Shown: positions 14,979-17,569 of the stretch, in pieces
Position numbering within the stretch: the stretch's first letter is position 1
Layout of the letters: every line of letters starts with the position of its first letter
NCBI GenBank assembly: GCA_044356865.1
Contig: JBIKVN010000037.1
Span: forward strand, 1-17,569
DNA: 17,569 nucleotides
Direction of reading: 5' to 3'
From: JBEIUL01 sp044356865
Lineage (GTDB): Bacteria; Planctomycetota; Phycisphaerae; Phycisphaerales; SM1A02
Program-made: the position numbers and the translations under genes
The notes under the pieces: model-generated
What the model was told of the DNA's origin: nothing
Database searches by the model: none
Seen by the model: the letters and a program-made list of their open reading frames with translations, nothing else

Positions 14979-15106
14979 GACGGGTGTTCATGGAGTATGC
15001 CCCCGGGGCTCCCGGAAGGCCATGGAGTCTGCCCCCGGGGCCGTAGGCGGGGTGGACGGGTGTTGCCGACGTGTTTGGGGCAACCGTGCATGGGGTGTGC
15101 CCCACG
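14979..15106. repeat. Cluster of three CATGGnGTnTGCCCC hairpin repeats
   Basis: Copies begin at 14989, 15021 and 15089. The first two share CATGGAGT(A/C)TGCCCCCGGGGC; the third is CATGGGGTGTGCCCCACG. Each contains a short self-complementary core (GCCCC-C-GGGGC or TGGGG-TGTG-CCCCA). The word GACGGGTGTT occurs at 14979 and again at 15055. Spacing is uneven (32 and 68 bases), so it is not a CRISPR array; it resembles REP-like or structured leader elements. Confidence 0.5.
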
Positions 15107-15214
15107 AGGTTGCCCGGGGATGGAGATGCCGGAAATCAACCCCGCCCAGCAAGCAGCCTCCCTCGGGTTCGCAATTTACGGAAAGTGATTGGGTTCCACG
15201 GGTCGCCCTCGATA

Positions 15215-15255
15215 CCTTGGGGGATCACCGGTTGCCGTACCCGGCACCCAAGGAG
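15215..15255 (+). promoter_or_regulatory. Leader inverted repeat covering the lectin ribosome-binding site
   Basis: CCTTGGG (15215-15221) is complementary to CCCAAGG (15247-15253), and the latter overlaps the AAGGAG ribosome-binding site (15250-15255) of the next gene. An inner CCGG/CCGG pair (15228-15231 with 15241-15244) could extend the fold. In RNA this would hide the ribosome-binding site, suggesting translational control; inference only. Confidence 0.35.
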
Positions 15256-15261
15256 TCCACC

Positions 15262-16041
15262 ATGCAGATTCGATCGGTCGTCGTCGTTGCCGCGTTGGGG
15301 TTGGCCACGTTCGCCCATGGGCAGTCTGCGGCCGTCCAGTGGCGTATCCAGGATGGGGGCAACGGGCATTGGTACCGGCTGGTCGCGGCGCAAGGTGTCT
15401 CATGGAGCGCCGCTCTTTCCCTGGCACAAGGTCTTGGCGGCTCCTTAGCGACGCTCGTAACTCCGGCCGAAAATGGATTCGTTGTCACTTCATTTCAAGG
15501 AGCTCTAGCTCGCTATCCGTGGATCGGCCTGAAGCAAAGCCCGTCCGGGGCAGAGCCGGCGTCCGGGTGGGGTTGGATCTCCGGCGAACCGCTCTCGTGG
15601 ACGAACTGGAGTCCTTCTGAACCCAATGGCGACGGTGTCACATTCGCCGACGAAGCGAATCTCTGGCTCGTGGCCGAACCTGGCCGTCCCTTGGGCACCT
15701 GGAATGATTGGACAACCGGAGGACCAAATGGCTTTCTTGTGGAGTGGTCCGCCGACTGTAACGCCGACGGAATCGTCGACTATGGCCAGATACTGAACGG
15801 CACCTTCGACGACTTGAACGCGAACGGGGTACCTGACTGCTGCGACGCGGGTGAATCCTGCACTCCCTGCCCCGGGGACGTCAACGACTCCGGGATCGTG
15901 AACGGCACGGACATCGCCATCATTCTTGGCGCGTGGGGAACCAGCGGCGGCAAGTTCCCGAGTTCGGACACCGACGGCAATGGAATCGTGGATGCGGTTG
16001 ATTTGGCCGTTGTCCTTGGCGGCTGGGGGAACTGCCCGTGA
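15262..16041 (+). CDS. Exported C-type lectin-domain protein with dockerin tail, EPN type (lectin A)
   Basis: 259 residues. ATG 15262 has AAGGAG 6 bases upstream. Signal peptide 1-20 (RSVVVVAALGLATFAHG). The C-type lectin-like domain, ~24-162, shows WIGL (87-90), a W-x-W-x-G strand, the sugar/calcium loop EPN (120-122, bases 15619-15627) and WND (147-149, bases 15700-15708), ending in LVEW. EPN with WND is the classic calcium-dependent mannose/GlcNAc-class combination. It has no cysteines, so the usual disulfides are missing. Next come the calcium-type repeat DCNADGIVDYGQIL...NANGVPD (165-192) and a dockerin-like EF-hand pair (203-258, each half ending in W-G). Probably secreted and anchored by the tail. 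It is followed after 23 bases by a paralogue, likely one operon. Codon third positions are more AT-rich than in the genes left of the tRNA. Confidence 0.85.
   Translation: MQIRSVVVVAALGLATFAHGQSAAVQWRIQDGGNGHWYRLVAAQGVSWSAALSLAQGLGGSLATLVTPAENGFVVTSFQGALARYPWIGLKQSPSGAEPASGWGWISGEPLSWTNWSPSEPNGDGVTFADEANLWLVAEPGRPLGTWNDWTTGGPNGFLVEWSADCNADGIVDYGQILNGTFDDLNANGVPDCCDAGESCTPCPGDVNDSGIVNGTDIAIILGAWGTSGGKFPSSDTDGNGIVDAVDLAVVLGGWGNCP
15267..15306 (+). repeat. 40-bp exact repeat, copy 1 (signal-peptide coding)
   Basis: These bases are identical to 16070-16109 and encode most of the signal peptide (IRSVVVVAALGLA). Flanking sequence diverges quickly on the 3' side. See the paired copy in the second lectin gene. 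Confidence 0.9.
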
Positions 16042-16064
16042 GTCGCCTGTTCAAGGAGTCGAAC

Positions 16065-17528
16065 ATGGAGATTCGATCGGTCGTCGTCGTTGCCGCGTTG
16101 GGGTTGGCCTCATTTGCCCATGGGCAACAAGCCGTTCAATGGCGAGTGGAGGACGGCGGGAATGGGCATTGGTATCGACTAAAAACCACCTCGGCTGGGA
16201 TCACGTGGACGCAGGCAAGCCTTGAAGCCCAAGGCTCTGGCGCCCATCTCGCGACGCTGACCTCCGAGCCTGAGCAGTCTTTCGTGGCGGGCTACCTTCT
16301 CTCGATTCCCGGACACGGCGAATCGGCGGTCAGGCGGTGGGGTCCTTGGATCGGTGCCCGGCAGTTCCCGACTCCTCGGTCGCCGGAGCCTCATGGTGGC
16401 TGGACATGGGTGACCGAGGAGGAGTGGAGCTTCGAGTACTGGTGGTCTGGGCAGCCGGACAACCAGTGCTCGGAAACCGGCCATGAGGAGAACTTCCTCA
16501 GCGTGGGAGGTTGGTTTGTGGGAGGCGGCGGACGCTGGAATGACTTGCCCGAGATCGGTTGCGACAACGATCCAGTCGTGAGCGCTCTCCTCGAATGGTC
16601 CGCCGACTGCAACGGCGACGGCATCGTGGATTACGGGCAGATACTCGCCGGGGATCTTGACGACGCCGATGGAAACGGCATCCCTGATGCTTGCGAGATC
16701 CCAGCGGGTGAGTTCCTCATCACCGACAGCGCCGACGACTTTTCATCTGTACAGGGCGCGAACGGCTGGCGATATGAGTTCGACCGCGGCATATCGACCG
16801 TCGTTCAGCCTATGCCCCATTTCGTGACTCCAGCCTTCAGCGGGGGTTCGGCATGGAGCACAAGGCCAACCTTCGGCTGGCCGTCAGGCAGCTACTGTGC
16901 GATCGGGGCCACAGATTGCGCAACCAGCACGCCGTACTCGTGCAGCTCCTACTACGCAGGACTCGAGCGGTCCCGCCGGCGATGGACCGGCGAGGCGCCC
17001 GTGCATGGATCGTTGGCGCTCTTTGGCCGTTTCTTCAATCATGCGGGGACCGTCGCCCGCCTCGACGTGTTGCTGGATGGCGTGTTGGCGTACTCTATCT
17101 CCGCAAGCACCTCGGACACCCTCTCGGACCCGACGGTCATCGGCGTGATACTGCCGCTTGAGGGCGTCACTTCCATCGAACTGGTTGCCGATCCGCTCGA
17201 CAGCTCATGCCACAGCGACACCATCCGCTGTACGGCCCGGATCTTCGGCGCCGACTGCAACGGCGACGGCATCGTGGACTACGGTCAGATCCTCGACGGC
17301 ACCTTCGAGGACGTGAACTCGAACGGCGTGCCCGATACCTGCGAGATCGATCCCTGCCCCGGCGACATCACGGAGAATGGCTTCGTCGATGGGGTCGATC
17401 TGTCGCTCGTGCTTTCACTCTGGGGCACAAACGGCCAGAAGTTCCCCCGAAGCGACACGAATGACGACGGAATCGTCGACGCGAATGATCTTGCGGTCGT
17501 CCTCAGCGGCTGGGGGAAGTGCCCGTGA
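16065..17528 (+). CDS. Exported C-type lectin-domain protein with dockerin tail, QPD type (lectin B)
   Basis: 487 residues. ATG 16065 was chosen because it matches lectin A's start and has AAGGAG (16053-16058) 6 bases upstream; an in-frame GTG at 16038 overlaps lectin A's stop but only adds nine residues before the signal. Signal peptide 1-20. C-type lectin-like domain ~23-178: WIGA (95-98), WSGQPDN with QPD at 130-132 (bases 16452-16460), WND 158-160 (bases 16536-16544) and cysteines 135 and 166, a plausible disulfide. QPD is the galactose-class motif. Then DCNGDGIVDYGQIL (181-194), a ~180-residue domain starting DFSSVQGANGWRY (225-237) of the 'VQG-NGW-Y' type seen in planctomycete exported proteins, a second DCNGDGIVDYGQIL (398-411), and a dockerin-like EF-hand pair (431-486). 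Probably secreted with lectin A. Confidence 0.85.
   Translation: MEIRSVVVVAALGLASFAHGQQAVQWRVEDGGNGHWYRLKTTSAGITWTQASLEAQGSGAHLATLTSEPEQSFVAGYLLSIPGHGESAVRRWGPWIGARQFPTPRSPEPHGGWTWVTEEEWSFEYWWSGQPDNQCSETGHEENFLSVGGWFVGGGGRWNDLPEIGCDNDPVVSALLEWSADCNGDGIVDYGQILAGDLDDADGNGIPDACEIPAGEFLITDSADDFSSVQGANGWRYEFDRGISTVVQPMPHFVTPAFSGGSAWSTRPTFGWPSGSYCAIGATDCATSTPYSCSSYYAGLERSRRRWTGEAPVHGSLALFGRFFNHAGTVARLDVLLDGVLAYSISASTSDTLSDPTVIGVILPLEGVTSIELVADPLDSSCHSDTIRCTARIFGADCNGDGIVDYGQILDGTFEDVNSNGVPDTCEIDPCPGDITENGFVDGVDLSLVLSLWGTNGQKFPRSDTNDDGIVDANDLAVVLSGWGKCP
16070..16109 (+). repeat. 40-bp exact repeat, copy 2 (signal-peptide coding)
   Basis: Identical to 15267-15306, 803 bases upstream. The lectin domains that follow are far more diverged, so the signal-peptide segment has been conserved or homogenised separately. 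Confidence 0.9.
16605..16646 (+). repeat. DCNGDGIVDYGQIL-coding segment, copy in mid lectin B
   Basis: It encodes the same 14 residues as 17256-17297, and a near copy (DCNADGIVDYGQIL) is at 15754-15795 in lectin A. Each is followed by a second D/N-rich half ending NGxPD. It resembles thrombospondin type-3/EF-hand-like calcium loops used as spacers in planctomycete exported proteins. Confidence 0.75.
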
Positions 17529-17569
17529 GCGTCGGATCGGTAGGTCGCTTGAACGTCAGCTCAGCGGCC
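17529..17569. other. Window end after lectin B
   Basis: 41 bases after the stop codon; no feature is recognisable and no clear terminator hairpin is seen before the window ends. Confidence 0.5.

Larger units (their letters stand above)
14520..15261. other. Gene-poor junction region
   Basis: No convincing coding region in ~740 bases. It holds, left to right: ~300 bases of degenerate GC-rich sequence adjoining the integrase break; an AT-rich island at 14818-14860; a perfect 17-base hairpin at 14901-14917; a cluster of GC-rich hairpin repeats at 14979-15106; and the leader of the first lectin gene. Frames of up to ~100 residues exist on both strands but show no family motif and have low-complexity Arg/Pro/Gly composition. 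Confidence 0.6.

Noticed and set aside
14979..15106. CRISPR array
   Set aside because: Only three imperfect short units with unequal spacing (32 and 68 bases) and no cas genes.
14878..15261. In-frame extension of lectin A by 128 residues
   Set aside because: It would bury the signal peptide inside the protein; AAGGAG and paralogy with lectin B fix the start at 15262.
16038..16064. GTG 16038 start for lectin B overlapping lectin A's stop
   Set aside because: It adds residues not found in lectin A and has no ribosome-binding site; ATG 16065 has one and aligns exactly with the paralogue.

Overview
The window reads as GC-rich chromosome from a member of the Planctomycetota, most likely class Phycisphaerae. 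Three gene products carry dockerin-like EF-hand pairs of the kind these bacteria attach to exported proteins. Others carry the planctomycete Cys-rich CC..WD..C motif, 'DCNGDGIVD...NGVPD' calcium-binding repeats, or a planctomycete-type tyrosine recombinase C-terminus. No single marker gene fixes the taxonomy, so this is inference from family style.

Layout, left to right. 1-480 is the 3' end of an exported dockerin-tailed protein. 520-1329 is proC (proline biosynthesis). It converges on a two-gene minus-strand ABC-2 exporter operon (ATPase 2493-3488, permease 1333-2493) whose stop and start codons overlap as TGATG. Back-to-back with the ATPase is a small membrane protein with a zinc ribbon (3492-4160). 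4229-7435 and 7660-10731 are two large tandem paralogues. Each has an export signal, two copies of a Cys-rich motif plus three FDGSDVGL-type repeats, and a C-terminal barrel-like domain that resembles GH56 hyaluronidases around its D-x-E motif. A minus-strand lipoprotein MltA lytic transglycosylase (10769-12040) follows. Then come tatA (12200-12490), an FkbM-type methyltransferase-like gene (12635-13444), a small minus-strand lipoprotein candidate (13457-13768) and tRNA-Val(CAC) (13805-13878).

From the tRNA rightwards the character changes. The C-terminal half of a tyrosine integrase ends inside the tRNA gene, which is the classic signature of an element integrated at a tRNA. Next is about 740 bases without a convincing gene, holding GC-rich hairpin repeats and a small AT-rich island. 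Last are two adjacent exported C-type-lectin/dockerin proteins with near-identical signal peptides. The first has the EPN (mannose-class) motif and the second the QPD (galactose-class) motif, both with a WND calcium motif. Third codon positions look visibly more AT-rich here than in the left part.

Taken together, much of the window concerns the cell envelope and exported proteins: lipoprotein murein hydrolase, Tat component, ABC exporter, surface repeat proteins and lectins. The most novel candidates are the tandem pair with the GH56-like domain and the EPN/QPD lectin pair beside a tRNA-integrated element remnant. All functional statements come from reading motifs by eye. No database or structure search was run.
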